NCBI GenBank assembly: GCA_032622095.1
Contig: CP136061.1
Location: 97,215,345-97,279,344, forward strand
Direction: 5' to 3'
Length of the DNA: 64,000 bases
Source: Siphonodentalium dalli
Lineage: Eukaryota > Mollusca > Scaphopoda > Gadilida > Siphonodentaliidae
Part shown: one piece after another, positions 12,969-26,930 of the stretch
Layout: every line of letters starts with the position of its first letter
How positions within the stretch are numbered: the first letter of the stretch is position 1
Translations under genes and position numbers: made by a program
The notes under the pieces: generated by a model
Database searches by the model: none
What the model saw: the letters and a program-made list of their open reading frames with translations, nothing else
Told to the model about the DNA's origin: nothing

Positions 12969-13166
12969 TAGCAGCCTACATGTATCTTATTAGCAGCCTA
13001 CATGTATCTTATTAGCAGCCTACATGTATCTTATTAGCAGCCTACATGTATCTTATTAGCAGCCTACATGTTTCTTATTAGCAGCCTACATGTTTCTTAT
13101 TAGCAGCCTACATGTATCTTATTAGCAGCCTACATGTATCTTATTAGCAGCCTACATGTATCTTAT
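12969..13166 (+). repeat. A4-T2-A3 nine-unit block, copy 2
   Basis: Same tail order as at 11,313-11,510, 1,656 bp downstream of it. It sits inside the fourth copy of the 370/392-bp repeat, where the run of A-a units is longer than in the earlier copies. Confidence 0.92.
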
Positions 13167-13373
13167 TAGCAGCCTACATGTCTCTTATTAGCAGCCTACA
13201 TGTCTCTTATTAGCAGCCTACATGTCTCTTATTAGCAGCCTACATGTCTCTTATTAGCAGCCTACATGTCTCTTATTAGCAGCCTACATGTCTCTTATTA
13301 GCAGCCTACATGTCTCTTATTAGCAGCCTGAGAACACTACATGTTTCTTATTAGCAGCCTACATGTCTCTTAT

Positions 13374-13945
13374 TAGCAGCCTACATGTATCTTATTAGCA
13401 GCCTACATGTATCTTATTAGCAGCCTACATGTATCTTATTAGCAGCCTACATGTTTCTTATTAGCAGCCTACATGTCTCTTATTAGCAGCCTACATGTCT
13501 CTTATTAGCAGCCTACATGTTTCTTGTTAGCAGCCTACATGTTTCTTGTTAGCAGCCTACATGTTTCTTGTTAGCAGCCTACATGTCTCTTATTAGCAGC
13601 CTACATGTCTCTTATTAGCAGCCTACATGTCTCTTATTAGCAGCCTACATGTCTCTTATTAGCAGCCTACATGTATCTTATTAGCAGCCTACATGTATCT
13701 TATTAGCAGCCTACATGTATCTTATTAGCAGCCTACATGTTTCTTATTAGCAGCCTACATGTCTCTTATTAGCAGCATACATGTCTCTTATTAGCAGCCT
13801 ACATGTTTCTTGTTAGCAGCCTACATGTTTCTTGTTAGCAGCCTACATGTTTCTTGTTAGCAGCCTACATGTCTCTTATTAGCAGCCTACGTGTCTCTTA
13901 TTAGCAGCCTACATGTCTCTTATTAGCAGCCTACATGTCTCTTAT
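13374..13945 (+). repeat. 286-bp 13-unit higher-order repeat, copies 1 and 2
   Basis: All units are 22 bp, with tails A,A,A,T,C,C, then three T-g, then four C (13 x 22 = 286). Copy 1 is 13,374-13,659, copy 2 is 13,660-13,945. Copy 2 has two private changes: AGCATAC at 13,774, shared with the third copy, and ACGTG in place of ACATG at about 13,889, which the third copy lacks. Confidence 0.9.
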
Positions 13946-16022
13946 TAGCAGCCTGAGAACACTACATGTTTCTTATTAGCAGCCTGAGAACACTACATGT
14001 TTCTTATTAGCAGCCTGAGAACACTACATGTCTCTTATTAGCAGCCTGAGAACACTACATGTCTCTTATTAGCAGCCTGAGAACACTACATGTCTCTTAT
14101 TAGCAGCCTACATGTCTCTTATTAGCAGCCTACATGTCTCTTATTAGCAGCCTACATGTATCTTATTAGCAGCCTACATGTTTCTTATTAGCAGCCTACA
14201 TGTCTCTTATTAGCAGCCTGAGAACACTACATGTTTCTTATTAGCAGCCTACATGTCTCTTATTAGCAGCCTACATGTCTCTTATTAGCAGCCTACATGT
14301 CTCTTATTAGCAGCCTACATGTCTCTTATTAGCAGCCTACATGTCTCTTATTAGCAGCCTGAGAACACTACATGTTTCTTATTAGCAGCCTACATGTCTC
14401 TTATTAGCAGCCTACATGTCTCTTATTAGCAGCCTACATGTCTCTTATTAGCAGCCTACATGTCTCTTATTAGCAGCCTACATGTCTCTTATTAGCAGCC
14501 TACATGTCTCTTATTAGCAGCCTGAGAACACTACATGTTTCTTATTAGCAGCCTACATGTCTCTTATTAGCAGCCTACATGTATCTTATTAGCAGCCTAC
14601 ATGTATCTTATTAGCAGCCTACATGTATCTTATTAGCAGCCTACATGTATCTTATTAGCAGCCTACATGTTTCTTATTAGCAGCCTACATGTTTCTTATT
14701 AGCAGCCTACATGTATCTTATTAGCAGCCTACATGTATCTTATTAGCAGCCTACATGTATCTTATTAGCAGCCTACATGTCTCTTATTAGCAGCCTACAT
14801 GTCTCTTATTAGCAGCCTACATGTCTCTTATTAGCAGCCTACATGTCTCTTATTAGCAGCCTACATGTCTCTTATTTGCAGCCTGAGAACACTACATGTT
14901 TCTTATTAGCAGCCTACATGTCTCTTATTAGCAGCCTGAGAACACTACATGTTTCTTATTAGCAGCCTGAGAACACTACATGTTTCTTATTAGCAGCCTG
15001 AGAACACTACATGTCTCTTATTAGCAGCCTGAGAACACTACATGTCTCTTATTAGCAGCCTGAGAACACTACATGTCTCTTATTAGCAGCCTGAGAACAC
15101 TACATGTTTCTTATTAGCAGCCTGAGAACACTACATGTTTCTTATTAGCAGCCTACATGTCTCTTATTAGCAGCCTACATGTCTCTTATTAGCAGCCTAC
15201 ATGTCTCTTATTAGCAGCCTACATGTCTCTTATTAGCAGCCTACATGTCTCTTATTAGCAGCCTACATGTCTCTTATTAGCAGCCTACATGTCTCTTATT
15301 AGCAGCCTACATGTCTCTTATTAGCAGCCTACATGTATCTTATTAGCAGCCTACATGTATCTTATTAGCAGCCTACATGTATCTTATTAGCAGCCTACAT
15401 GTTTCTTATTAGCAGCCTACATGTCTCTTATTAGCAGCATACATGTCTCTTATTAGCAGCCTACATGTTTCTTGTTAGCAGCCTACATGTTTCTTGTTAG
15501 CAGCCTACATGTTTCTTGTTAGCAGCCTACATGTCTCTTATTAGCAGCCTACATGTCTCTTATTAGCAGCCTACATGTCTCTTATTAGCAGCCTACATGT
15601 CTCTTATTAGCAGCCTGAGAACACTACATGTTTCTTATTAGCAGCCTGAGAACACTACATGTTTCTTATTAGCAGCCTGAGAACACTACATGTCTCTTAT
15701 TAGCAGCCTGAGAACACTACATGTCTCTTATTAGCAGCCTGAGAACACTACATGTCTCTTATTAGCAGCCTACATGTCTCTTATTAGCAGCCTACATGTC
15801 TCTTATTAGCAGCCTACATGTATCTTATTAGCAGCCTACATGTTTCTTATTAGCAGCCTACATGTCTCTTATTAGCAGCCTGAGAACACTACATGTTTCT
15901 TATTAGCAGCCTACATGTCTCTTATTAGCAGCCTACATGTCTCTTATTAGCAGCCTACATGTCTCTTATTAGCAGCCTACATGTCTCTTATTAGCAGCCT
16001 ACATGTCTCTTATTAGCAGCCT
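13580..16022 (+). repeat. Duplication at 1,662-bp offset (about 13,580-14,360 and 15,242-16,022)
   Basis: The shared rare variant AGCATACATG lies at 13,774 and 15,436, the triple T-g tract at about 13,807 and 15,469, and a run of five 31-bp units (T,T,C,C,C tails) starts at 13,946 and 15,608. All are 1,662 bp apart. The third 286-bp copy (15,322-15,607) is part of the right-hand copy. The CpG at 13,889 is the one difference I noted. The outer edges are approximate. Confidence 0.85.
14568..14765 (+). repeat. A4-T2-A3 nine-unit block, copy 3
   Basis: Same 198-bp block as at 11,313 and 12,969, 1,599 bp after copy 2. It lies between the two arms of the 1,662-bp duplication, so the block and the duplication spread in separate events. 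Confidence 0.9.
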
Positions 16023-17219
16023 ACATGTCTCTTATTAGCAGCCTACATGTCTCTTATTAGCATCCTACATGTCTCTTATTAGCAGCCTACATGTCTCTTA
16101 TTAGCAGCCTACATGTCTCTTATTAGCAGCCTACATGTCTCTTATTAGCAGCCTACATGTCTCTTATTAGCAGCCTACATGTCTCTTATTAGCAGCCTGA
16201 GAACACTACATGTTTCTTATTAGCAGCCTGAGAACACTACATGTTTCTTATTAGCAGCCTACATGTCTCTTATTAGCAGCCTGAGAACACTACATGTTTC
16301 TTATTAGCAGCCTACATGTCTCTTATTAGCAGCCTACATGTCTCTTATTAGCAGCCTACATGTCTCTTATTAGCAGCCTACATGTCTCTTATTAGCAGCC
16401 TACATGTCTCTTATTAGCAGCCTACATGTCTCTTATTAGCAGCCTACATGTCTCTTATTAGCAGCCTACATGTCTCTTATTAGCAGCCTACATGTCTCTT
16501 ATTAGCAGCCTACATGTCTCTTATTAGCAGCCTACATGTCTCTTATTAGCAGCCTGAGAACACTACATGTTTCTTATTAGCAGCCTACATGTCTCTTATT
16601 AGCAGCCTGAGAACACTACATGTTTCTTATTAGCAGCCTACATGTCTCCTATTAGCAGCCTGAGAACACTACATGTTTCTTATTAGCAGCCTACATGTCT
16701 CTTATTAGCAGCCTACATGTCTCTTATTAGCAGCCTACATGTCTCTTATTAGCAGCCTACATGTCTCTTATTAGCAGCCTACATGTCTCTTATTAGCAGC
16801 CTACATGTCTCTTATTAGCAGCCTGAGAACACTACATGTTTCTTATTAGCAGCCTACATGTCTCTTATTAGCAGCCTGAGAACACTACATGTTTCTTATT
16901 AGCAGCCTGAGAACACTACATGTCTCTTATTAGCAGCCTGAGAACACTACATGTCTCTTATTAGCAGCCTGAGAACACTACATGTCTCTTATTAGCAGCC
17001 TACATGTCTCTTATTAGCAGCCTACATGTCTCTTATTAGCAGCCTACATGTCTCTTATTAGCAGCCTGAGAACACTACATGTTTCTTATTAGCAGCCTAC
17101 ATGTCTCTTATTAGCAGCCTGAGAACACTACATGTTTCTTATTAGCAGCCTACATGTCTCTTATTAGCAGCCTACATGTCTCTTATTAGCAGCCTACATG
17201 TCTCTTATTAGCAGCCTAC

Positions 17220-18130
17220 ATGTCTCTTATTAGCAGCCTGAGAACACTACATGTCTCTTATTAGCAGCCTACATGTTTCTTATTAGCAGCCTGAGAACAC
17301 TACATGTCTCTTATTAGCAGCCTGAGAACACTACATGTTTCTTGTTAGCAGCCTACATGTTTCTTATTAGCAGCCTACATGTCTCTTATTAGCAGCCTAC
17401 ATGTCTCTTATTAGCAGCCTGAGAACACTACATGTTTCTTATTAGCAGCCTACATGTCTCTTATTAGCAGCCTACATGTCTCTTATTAGCAGCCTACATG
17501 TCTCTTATTAGCAGCCTGAGAACACTACATGTTTCTTATTAGCAGCCTACATGTCTCTTATTAGCAGCCTACATGTCTCTTATTAGCAGCCTACATGTCT
17601 CTTATTAGCAGCCTACATGTTTCTTATTAGCAGCCTACATGTCTCTTATTAGCAGCCTACATGTCTCTTATTAGCAGCCTACATGTCTCTTATTAGCAGC
17701 ATACATGTCTCTTATTAGCAGCCTACATGTCTCTTATTAGCAGCCTACATGTCTCTTATTAGCAGCCTGAGAACACTACATGTTTCTTATTAGCAGCCTA
17801 CATGTCTCTTATTAGCAGCCTACATGTCTCTTATTAGCAGCCTACATGTCTCTTATTAGCAGCCTGAGAACACTACATGTCTCTTATTAGCAGCCTACAT
17901 GTCTCTTATTAGCAGCCTACATGTCTCTTATTAGCAGCCTACATGTCTCTTATTAGCAGCCTACATGTCTCTTATTAGCAGCCTACATGTCTCTTATTAG
18001 CAGCCTACATGTCTCTTATTAGCAGCCTACATGTCTCTTATTAGCAGCCTGAGAACACTACATGTTTCTTATTAGCAGCCTACATGTCTCTTATTAGCAG
18101 CCTGAGAACACTACATGTTTCTTATTAGCA
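17220..18130 (+). repeat. Duplicated segment, left copy (partner at about 22,170-22,990)
   Basis: A 31-bp unit with T-g tail at 17,339 matches one at 22,288 (offset 4,949) with identical flanking unit order. The variant AGCATACATG at 17,698 matches 22,559 (offset 4,861). The offset drops by 88, so the right copy lacks four 22-bp units between the markers. The edges are approximate. Confidence 0.78.
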
Positions 18131-20819
18131 GCCTGAGAACACTACATGTCTCTTATTAGCAGCCTGAGAACACTACATGTTTCTTGTTAGCAGCCTACAT
18201 GTTTCTTATTAGCAGCCTGAGAACACTACATGTCTCTTATTAGCAGCCTGAGAACACTACATGTTTCTTGTTAGCAGCCTACATGTTTCTTATTAGCAGC
18301 CTACATGTCTCTTATTAGCAGCCTGAGAACACTACATGTTTCTTATTAGCAGCCTACATGTCTCTTATTAGCAGCCTACATGTCTCTTATTAGCAGCCTA
18401 CATGTCTCTTATTAGCAGCCTACATGTCTCTTATTAGCAGCCTACATGTCTCTTATTAGCAGCCTACATGTCTCTTATTAGCAGCCTGAGAACACTACAT
18501 GTTTCTTATTAGCAGCCTACATGTCTCTTATTAGCAGCCTGAGAACACTACATGTATCTTATTAGCAGCCTGAGAACACTACATGTTTCTTGTTAGCAGC
18601 CTACATGTTTCTTATTAGCAGCCTACATGTCTCTTATTAGCAGCCTGAGAACACTACATGTTTCTTATTAGCAGCCTACATGTCTCTTATTAGCAGCCTG
18701 AGAACACTACATGTTTCTTATTAGCAGCCTACATGTTTCTTATTAGCAGCCTGAGAACACTACATGTCTCTTATTAGCAGCCTGAGAACACTACATGTTT
18801 CTTGTTAGCAGCCTACATGTTTCTTATTAGCAGCCTACATGTCTCTTATTAGCAGCCTGAGAACACTACATGTTTCTTATTAGCAGCCTACATGTCTCTT
18901 ATTAGCAGCCTACATGTCTCTTATTAGCAGCCTACATGTCTCTTATTAGCAGCCTACATGTCTCTTATTAGCAGCCTACATGTCTCTTATTAGCAGCCTA
19001 CATGTCTCTTATTAGCAGCCTGAGAACACTACATGTTTCTTATTAGCAGCCTACATGTCTCTTATTAGCAGCCTACATGTCTCTTATTAGCAGCCTGAGA
19101 ACACTACATGTCTCTTATTAGCAGCCTACATGTCTCTTATTAGCAGCCTACATGTCTCTTATTAGCAGCCTACATGTCTCTTATTAGCAGCCTACATGTC
19201 TCTTATTAGCAGCCTACATGTCTCTTATTAGCAGCCTACATGTCTCTTATTAGCAGCCTACATGTCTCTTATTAGCAGCCTGAGAACACTACATGTTTCT
19301 TATTAGCAGCCTGAGAACACTACATGTTTCTTATTAGCAGCCTGAGAACACTACATGTCTCTTATTAGCAGCCTGAGAACACTACATGTTTCTTATTAGC
19401 AGCCTGAGAACACTACATGTCTCTTATTAGCAGCCTGAGAACACTACATGTTTCTTGTTAGCAGCCTACATGTTTCTTATTAGCAGCCTACATGTCTCTT
19501 ATTAGCAGCCTGAGAACACTACATGTTTCTTATTAGCAGCATACATGTCTCTTATTAGCAGCCTACATGTCTCTTATTAGCAGCCTACATGTCTCTTATT
19601 AGCAGCCTACATGTCTCTTATTAGCAGCCTACATGTCTCTTATTAGCAGCCTACATGTCTCTTATTAGCAGCCTGAGAACACTACATGTTTCTTATTAGC
19701 AGCCTACATGTCTCTTATTAGCAGCCTACATGTCTCTTATTAGCAGCCTGAGAACACTACATGTTTCTTATTAGCAGCCTACATGTCTCTTATTAGCAGC
19801 CTACATGTCTCTTATTAGCAGCCTACATGTCTCTTATTAGCAGCCTACATGTCTCTTATTAGCAGCCTGAGAACACTACATGTTTCTTATTAGCAGCCTA
19901 CATGTCTCTTATTAGCAGCCTACATGTCTCTTATTAGCAGCCTACATGTCTCTTATTAGCAGCCTACATGTTTCTTATTAGCAGCCTACATGTCTCTTAT
20001 TAGCAGCCTGAGAACACTACATGTTTCTTATTAGCAGCCTACATGTCTCTTATTAGCAGCCTACATGTCTCTTATTAGCAGCCTACATGTCTCTTATTAG
20101 CAGCCTACATGTCTCTTATTAGCAGCCTACATGTCTCTTATTAGCAGCCTACATGTCTCTTATTAGCAGCCTGAGAACACTACATGTTTCTTATTAGCAG
20201 CCTACATGTATCTTATTAGCAGCCTGAGAACACTACATGTCTCTTATTAGCAGCCTGAGAACACTACATGTCTCTTATTAGCAGCCTACATGTCTCTTAT
20301 TAGCAGCCTACATGTCTCTTATTAGCAGCCTACATGTTTCTTATTAGCAGCCTACATGTCTCTTATTAGCAGCCTACATGTCTCTTATTAGCAGCCTACA
20401 TGTCTCTTATTAGCAGCCTACGTGTATCTTATTAGCAGCCTGAGAACACTACATGTCTCTTATTAGCAGCCTGAGAACACTACATGTTTCTTATTAGCAG
20501 CCTACATGTCTCTTATTAGCAGCCTACATGTCTCTTATTAGCAGCCTGAGAACACTACATGTTTCTTATTAGCAGCCTACATGTCTCTTATTAGCAGCCT
20601 ACATGTCTCTTATTAGCAGCCTACATGTTTCTTATTAGCAGCCTACATGTCTCTTATTAGCAGCCTACATGTCTCTTATTAGCAGCCTACATGTCTCTTA
20701 TTAGCAGCCTGAGAACACTACATGTTTCTTATTAGCAGCCTACATGTCTCTTATTAGCAGCCTGAGAACACTACATGTTTCTTATTAGCAGCCTACATGT
20801 TTCTTATTAGCAGCCTGAG

Positions 20820-21480
20820 AACACTACATGTTTCTTGTTAGCAGCCTACATGTTTCTTGTTAGCAGCCTACATGTTTCTTATTAGCAGCCTACATGTTTC
20901 TTATTAGCAGCCTGAGAACACTACATGTTTCTTGTTAGCAGCCTACATGTTTCTTATTAGCAGCCTGAGAACACTACATGTTTCTTGTTAGCAGCCTACA
21001 TGTTTCTTATTAGCAGCCTGAGAACACTACATGTTTCTTGTTAGCAGCCTACATGTTTCTTATTAGCAGCCTACATGTATCTTATTAGCAGCCTGAGAAC
21101 ACTACATGTTTCTTGTTAGCAGCCTACATGTTTCTTATTAGCAGCCTACATGTTTCTTATTAGCAGCCTGAGAACACTACATGTTTCTTGTTAGCAGCCT
21201 ACATGTTTCTTATTAGCAGCCTACATGTATCTTATTAGCAGCCTGAGAACACTACATGTTTCTTGTTAGCAGCCTACATGTTTCTTATTAGCAGCCTACA
21301 TGTTTCTTATTAGCAGCCTGAGAACACTACATGTTTCTTGTTAGCAGCCTACATGTTTCTTGTTAGCAGCCTACATGTTTCTTATTAGCAGCCTACATGT
21401 ATCTTATTAGCAGCCTGAGAACACTACATGTTTCTTGTTAGCAGCCTACATGTTTCTTATTAGCAGCCTACATGTTTCTT
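20820..21480 (+). repeat. T-g-rich cluster of mixed 31/22 units
   Basis: Here 31-bp units mostly carry the TTCTTGT tail and are followed by 22-bp T-a, T-g or A-a units. It is the first dense appearance of the G tail that later fixes across the right half. Earlier T-g units occur singly from 1,781 on. Confidence 0.8.
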
Positions 21481-22169
21481 ATTAGCAGCCTACATGTCTC
21501 TTATTAGCAGCCTGAGAACACTACATGTTTCTTATTAGCAGCCTACATGTCTCTTATTAGCAGCCTGAGAACACTACATGTTTCTTATTAGCAGCCTACA
21601 TGTCTCTTATTAGCAGCCTACATGTCTCTTATTAGCAGCCTACATGTCTCTTATTAGCAGCCTACATGTCTCTTATTAGCAGCCTACATGTCTCTTATTA
21701 GCAGCCTACATGTCTCTTATTAGCAGCCTGAGAACACTACATGTTTCTTATTAGCAGCCTACATGTCTCTTATTAGCAGCCTGAGAACACTACATGTTTC
21801 TTATTAGCAGCCTGAGAACACTACATGTCTCTTATTAGCAGCCTGAGAACACTACATGTCTCTTATTAGCAGCCTGAGAACACTACATGTCTCTTATTAG
21901 CAGCCTACATGTCTCTTATTAGCAGCCTACATGTCTCTTATTAGCAGCCTACATGTCTCTTATTAGCAGCCTACATGTCTCTTATTAGCAGCCTACATGT
22001 CTCTTATTAGCAGCCTGAGAACACTACATGTTTCTTATTAGCAGCCTACATGTCTCTTATTAGCAGCCTGAGAACACTACATGTTTCTTATTAGCAGCCT
22101 ACATGTATCTTATTAGCAGCCTACATGTATCTTATTAGCAGCCTACATGTCTCTTATTAGCAGCCTACA

Positions 22170-22990
22170 TGTCTCTTATTAGCAGCCTGAGAACACTACA
22201 TGTCTCTTATTAGCAGCCTACATGTTTCTTATTAGCAGCCTGAGAACACTACATGTCTCTTATTAGCAGCCTGAGAACACTACATGTTTCTTGTTAGCAG
22301 CCTACATGTTTCTTATTAGCAGCCTACATGTCTCTTATTAGCAGCCTACATGTCTCTTATTAGCAGCCTGAGAACACTACATGTTTCTTATTAGCAGCCT
22401 ACATGTCTCTTATTAGCAGCCTACATGTCTCTTATTAGCAGCCTACATGTCTCTTATTAGCAGCCTGAGAACACTACATGTTTCTTATTAGCAGCCTACA
22501 TGTCTCTTATTAGCAGCCTACATGTCTCTTATTAGCAGCCTACATGTCTCTTATTAGCAGCATACATGTCTCTTATTAGCAGCCTACATGTCTCTTATTA
22601 GCAGCCTACATGTCTCTTATTAGCAGCCTGAGAACACTACATGTTTCTTATTAGCAGCCTACATGTCTCTTATTAGCAGCCTACATGTCTCTTATTAGCA
22701 GCCTACATGTCTCTTATTAGCAGCCTGAGAACACTACATGTCTCTTATTAGCAGCCTACATGTCTCTTATTAGCAGCCTACATGTCTCTTATTAGCAGCC
22801 TACATGTCTCTTATTAGCAGCCTACATGTCTCTTATTAGCAGCCTACATGTCTCTTATTAGCAGCCTACATGTCTCTTATTAGCAGCCTACATGTCTCTT
22901 ATTAGCAGCCTGAGAACACTACATGTTTCTTATTAGCAGCCTACATGTCTCTTATTAGCAGCCTGAGAACACTACACGTTTCTTATTAGC
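22170..22990 (+). repeat. Duplicated segment, right copy (partner at about 17,220-18,130)
   Basis: This is the partner of the left copy at offset 4,949, falling to 4,861 after a loss of 88 bp. A CACGTTTC change at about 22,977 makes one of the few CpG sites in the left half of the window. Confidence 0.75.
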
Positions 22991-24217
22991 AGCCTGAGAA
23001 CACTACATGTCTCTTATTAGCAGCCTGAGAACACTACATGTTTCTTGTTAGCAGCCTACATGTTTCTTATTAGCAGCCTACATGTCTCTTATTAGCAGCC
23101 TGAGAACACTACATGTTTCTTATTAGCAGCCTACATGTCTCTTATTAGCAGCCTACATGTCTCTTATTAGCAGCCTACATGTCTCTTATTAGCAGCCTAC
23201 ATGTCTCTTATTAGCAGCCTACATGTCTCTTATTAGCAGCCTACATGTCTCTTATTAGCAGCCTGAGAACACTACATGTTTCTTATTAGCAGCCTACATG
23301 TCTCTTATTAGCAGCCTACATGTCTCTTATTAGCAGCCTGAGAACACTACATGTCTCTTATTAGCAGCCTACATGTCTCTTATTAGCAGCCTACATGTCT
23401 CTTATTAGCAGCCTACATGTCTCTTATTAGCAGCCTACATGTCTCTTATTAGCAGCCTACATGTCTCTTATTAGCAGCCTACATGTCTCTTATTAGCAGC
23501 CTACATGTCTCTTATTAGCAGCCTGAGAACACTACATGTTTCTTATTAGCAGCCTACATGTCTCTTATTAGCAGCCTGAGAACACTACATGTTTCTTATT
23601 AGCAGCCTGAGAACACTACATGTCTCTTATTAGCAGCCTGAGAACACTACATGTTTCTTGTTAGCAGCCTACATGTTTCTTATTAGCAGCCTACATGTCT
23701 CTTATTAGCAGCCTGAGAACACTACATGTTTCTTATTAGCAGCCTACATGTCTCTTATTAGCAGCCTACATGTCTCTTATTAGCAGCCTACATGTCTCTT
23801 ATTAGCAGCCTACATGTCTCTTATTAGCAGCCTACATGTCTCTTATTAGCAGCCTACATGTCTCTTATTAGCAGCCTGAGAACACTACATGTTTCTTATT
23901 AGCAGCCTACATGTATCTTATTAGCAGCCTGAGAACACTACATGTTTCTTATTAGCAGCCTGAGAACACTACATGTCTCTTATTAGCAGCCTGAGAACAC
24001 TACATGTATCTTATTAGCAGCCTACATGTATCTTGTTAGCAGCCTGAGAACACTACATGTTTCTTATTAGCAGCCTACATGTATCTTATTAGCAGCCTAC
24101 ATGTATCTTGTTAGCAGCCTGAGAACACTACATGTTTCTTATTAGCAGCCTACATGTATCTTATTAGCAGCCTACATGTCTCTTATTAGCAGCCTGAGAA
24201 CACTACATGTTTCTTAT

Positions 24218-24952
24218 TAGCAGCCTACATGTTTCTTATTAGCAGCCTACATGTTTCTTATTAGCAGCCTACATGTTTCTTATTAGCAGCCTACATGTTT
24301 CTTGTTAGCAGCCTACATGTTTCTTATTAGCAGCCTACATGTATCTTATTAGCAGCCTACATGTATCTTATTAGCAGCCTACATGTATCTTATTAGCAGC
24401 TTACATGTATCTTATTAGCAGCCTACATGTTTCTTATTAGCAGCCTACATGTATCTTATTAGCAGCCTACATGTATCTTATTAGCAGCCTACATGTTTCT
24501 TATTAGCAGCCTACATGTTTCTTATTAGCAGCCTACATGTATCTTATTAGCAGCCTACATGTATCTTATTAGCAGCCTACATGTCTCTTATTAGCAGCCT
24601 GAGAACACTACATGTTTCTTATTAGCAGCCTACATGTTTCTTGTTAGCAGCCTACATGTTTCTTATTAGCAGCCTACATGTATCTTATTAGCAGCCTACA
24701 TGTTTCTTATTAGCAGCCTACATGTATCTTATTAGCAGCCTACATGTATCTTATTAGCAGCCTACATGTATCTTATTAGCAGCCTACATGTATCTTATTA
24801 GCAGCCTACATGTTTCTTATTAGCAGCCTACATGTATCTTATTAGCAGCCTACATGTATCTTATTAGCAGCCTACATGTATCTTATTAGCAGCCTACATG
24901 TATCTTATTAGCAGCCTACATGTATCTTATTAGCAGCCTACATGTATCTTAT
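24218..24952 (+). repeat. A-a-rich tract: 17 + 15 22-bp units around one 31-mer
   Basis: The distance from 24,218 to the 31-mer at 24,592 is 374 (17 x 22), and from 24,623 to the next 31-mer at 24,953 is 330 (15 x 22). Most tails are ATCTTAT with some TTCTTAT. This is where the A form of the first tail base becomes common, before the A-to-G change at the sixth tail base spreads. Confidence 0.88.
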
Positions 24953-26930
24953 TAGCAGCCTGAGAACACTACATGTATCTTATTAGCAGCCTGAGAACAC
25001 TACATGTATCTTATTAGCAGCCTACATGTTTCTTATTAGCAGCCTACATGTCTCTTATTAGCAGCCTGAGAACACTACATGTATCTTATTAGCAGCCTAC
25101 ATGTCTCTTATTAGCAGCCTGAGAACACTACATGTATCTTATTAGCACCCTACATGTTTCTTGTTAGCAGCCTGAGAACACTACATGTATCTTATTAGCA
25201 GCCTGAGAACACTACATGTATCTTATTAGCACCCTACATGTTTCTTGTTAGCAGCCTGAGAACACTACATGTCTCTTATTAGCAGCCTGAGAACACTACA
25301 TGTTTCTTGTTAGCAGCCTGAGAACACTACATGTTTCTTATTAGCAGCCTACATGTCTCTTATTAGCAGCCTGAGAACACTACATGTATCTTATTAGCAG
25401 CCTGAGAACACTACATGTATCTTATTAGCAGCCTGAGAACACTACATGTTTCTTATTAGCAGCCTACATGTTTCTTGTTAGCAGCCTGAGAACACTACAT
25501 GTTTCTTGTTAGCAGCCTACATGTCTCTTATTAGCAGCCTGAGAACACTACATGTATCTTATTAGCAGCCTGAGAACACTACATGTTTCTTGTTAGCAGC
25601 CTGAGAACACTACATGTATCTTATTAGCAGCCTACATGTATCTTATTAGCAGCCTACATGTATCTTATTAGCAGCCTGAGAACACTACATGTTTCTTATT
25701 AGCAGCCTACATGTATCTTATTAGCAGCCTGAGAACACTACATGTTTCTTGTTAGCAGCCTACATGTCTCTTATTAGCAGCCTGAGAACACTACATGTTT
25801 CTTGTTAGCAGCCTGAGAACACTACATGTTTCTTATTAGCAGCCTACATGTATCTTATTAGCAGCCTGAGAACACTACATGTTTCTTGTTAGCAGCCTAC
25901 ATGTATCTTATTAGCAGCCTGAGAACACTACATGTTTCTTGTTAGCAGCCTGAGAACACTACATGTTTCTTGTTAGCAGCCTACATGTCTCTTATTAGCA
26001 GCCTGAGAACACTACATGTTTCTTGTTAGCAGCCTGAGAACACTACATGTTTCTTATTAGCAGCCTACATGTATCTTATTAGCAGCCTGAGAACACTACA
26101 TGTTTCTTATTAGCAGCCTACATGTATCTTATTAGCAGCCTGAGAACACTACATGTTTCTTGTTAGCAGCCTACATGTCTCTTATTAGCAGCCTGAGAAC
26201 ACTACATGTTTCTTGTTAGCAGCCTGAGAACACTACATGTTTCTTATTAGCAGCCTACATGTATCTTATTAGCAGCCTGAGAACACTACATGTTTCTTGT
26301 TAGCAGCCTACATGTATCTTATTAGCAGCCTGAGAACACTACATGTTTCTTGTTAGCAGCCTGAGAACACTACATGTTTCTTGTTAGCAGCCTACATGTC
26401 TCTTATTAGCAGCCTACATGTATCTTATTAGCAGCCTGAGAACACTACATGTTTCTTGTTAGCAGCCTACATGTCTCTTATTAGCAGCCTGAGAACACTA
26501 CATGTTTCTTGTTAGCAGCCTGAGAACACTACATGTTTCTTGTTAGCAGCCTACATGTATCTTATTAGCAGCCTGAGAACACTACATGTTTCTTGTTAGC
26601 AGCCTACATGTATCTTATTAGCAGCCTGAGAACACTACATGTTTCTTGTTAGCAGCCTGAGAACACTACATGTTTCTTGTTAGCAGCCTACATGTATCTT
26701 ATTAGCAGCCTGAGAACACTACATGTTTCTTGTTAGCAGCCTACATGTATCTTATTAGCAGCCTGAGAACACTACATGTTTCTTGTTAGCAGCCTGAGAA
26801 CACTACATGTTTCTTGTTAGCAGCCTACATGTATCTTATTAGCAGCCTGAGAACACTACATGTATCTTATTAGCAGCCTGAGAACACTACATGTTTCTTG
26901 TTAGCAGCCTACATGTATCTTATTAGCAGC
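24953..26930 (+). repeat. Transition zone: alternating 31-mers and 22-mers, T-g and A-a tails
   Basis: 31-bp units make up roughly half of the units. Their tail is mostly TTCTTGT, while the interleaved 22-bp units are mostly ATCTTAT or CTCTTAT. Tail type and unit length therefore go together here, and the A-g tail that dominates later is nearly absent until about 26.9 kb. AGCACCCT variants occur at about 25,145 and 25,230. Confidence 0.8.

Noticed and set aside
1-24000. Polyadenylation signal on the minus strand (AATAAG)
   Set aside because: The left-domain units give AATAAG, not AATAAA, and there is no gene upstream.
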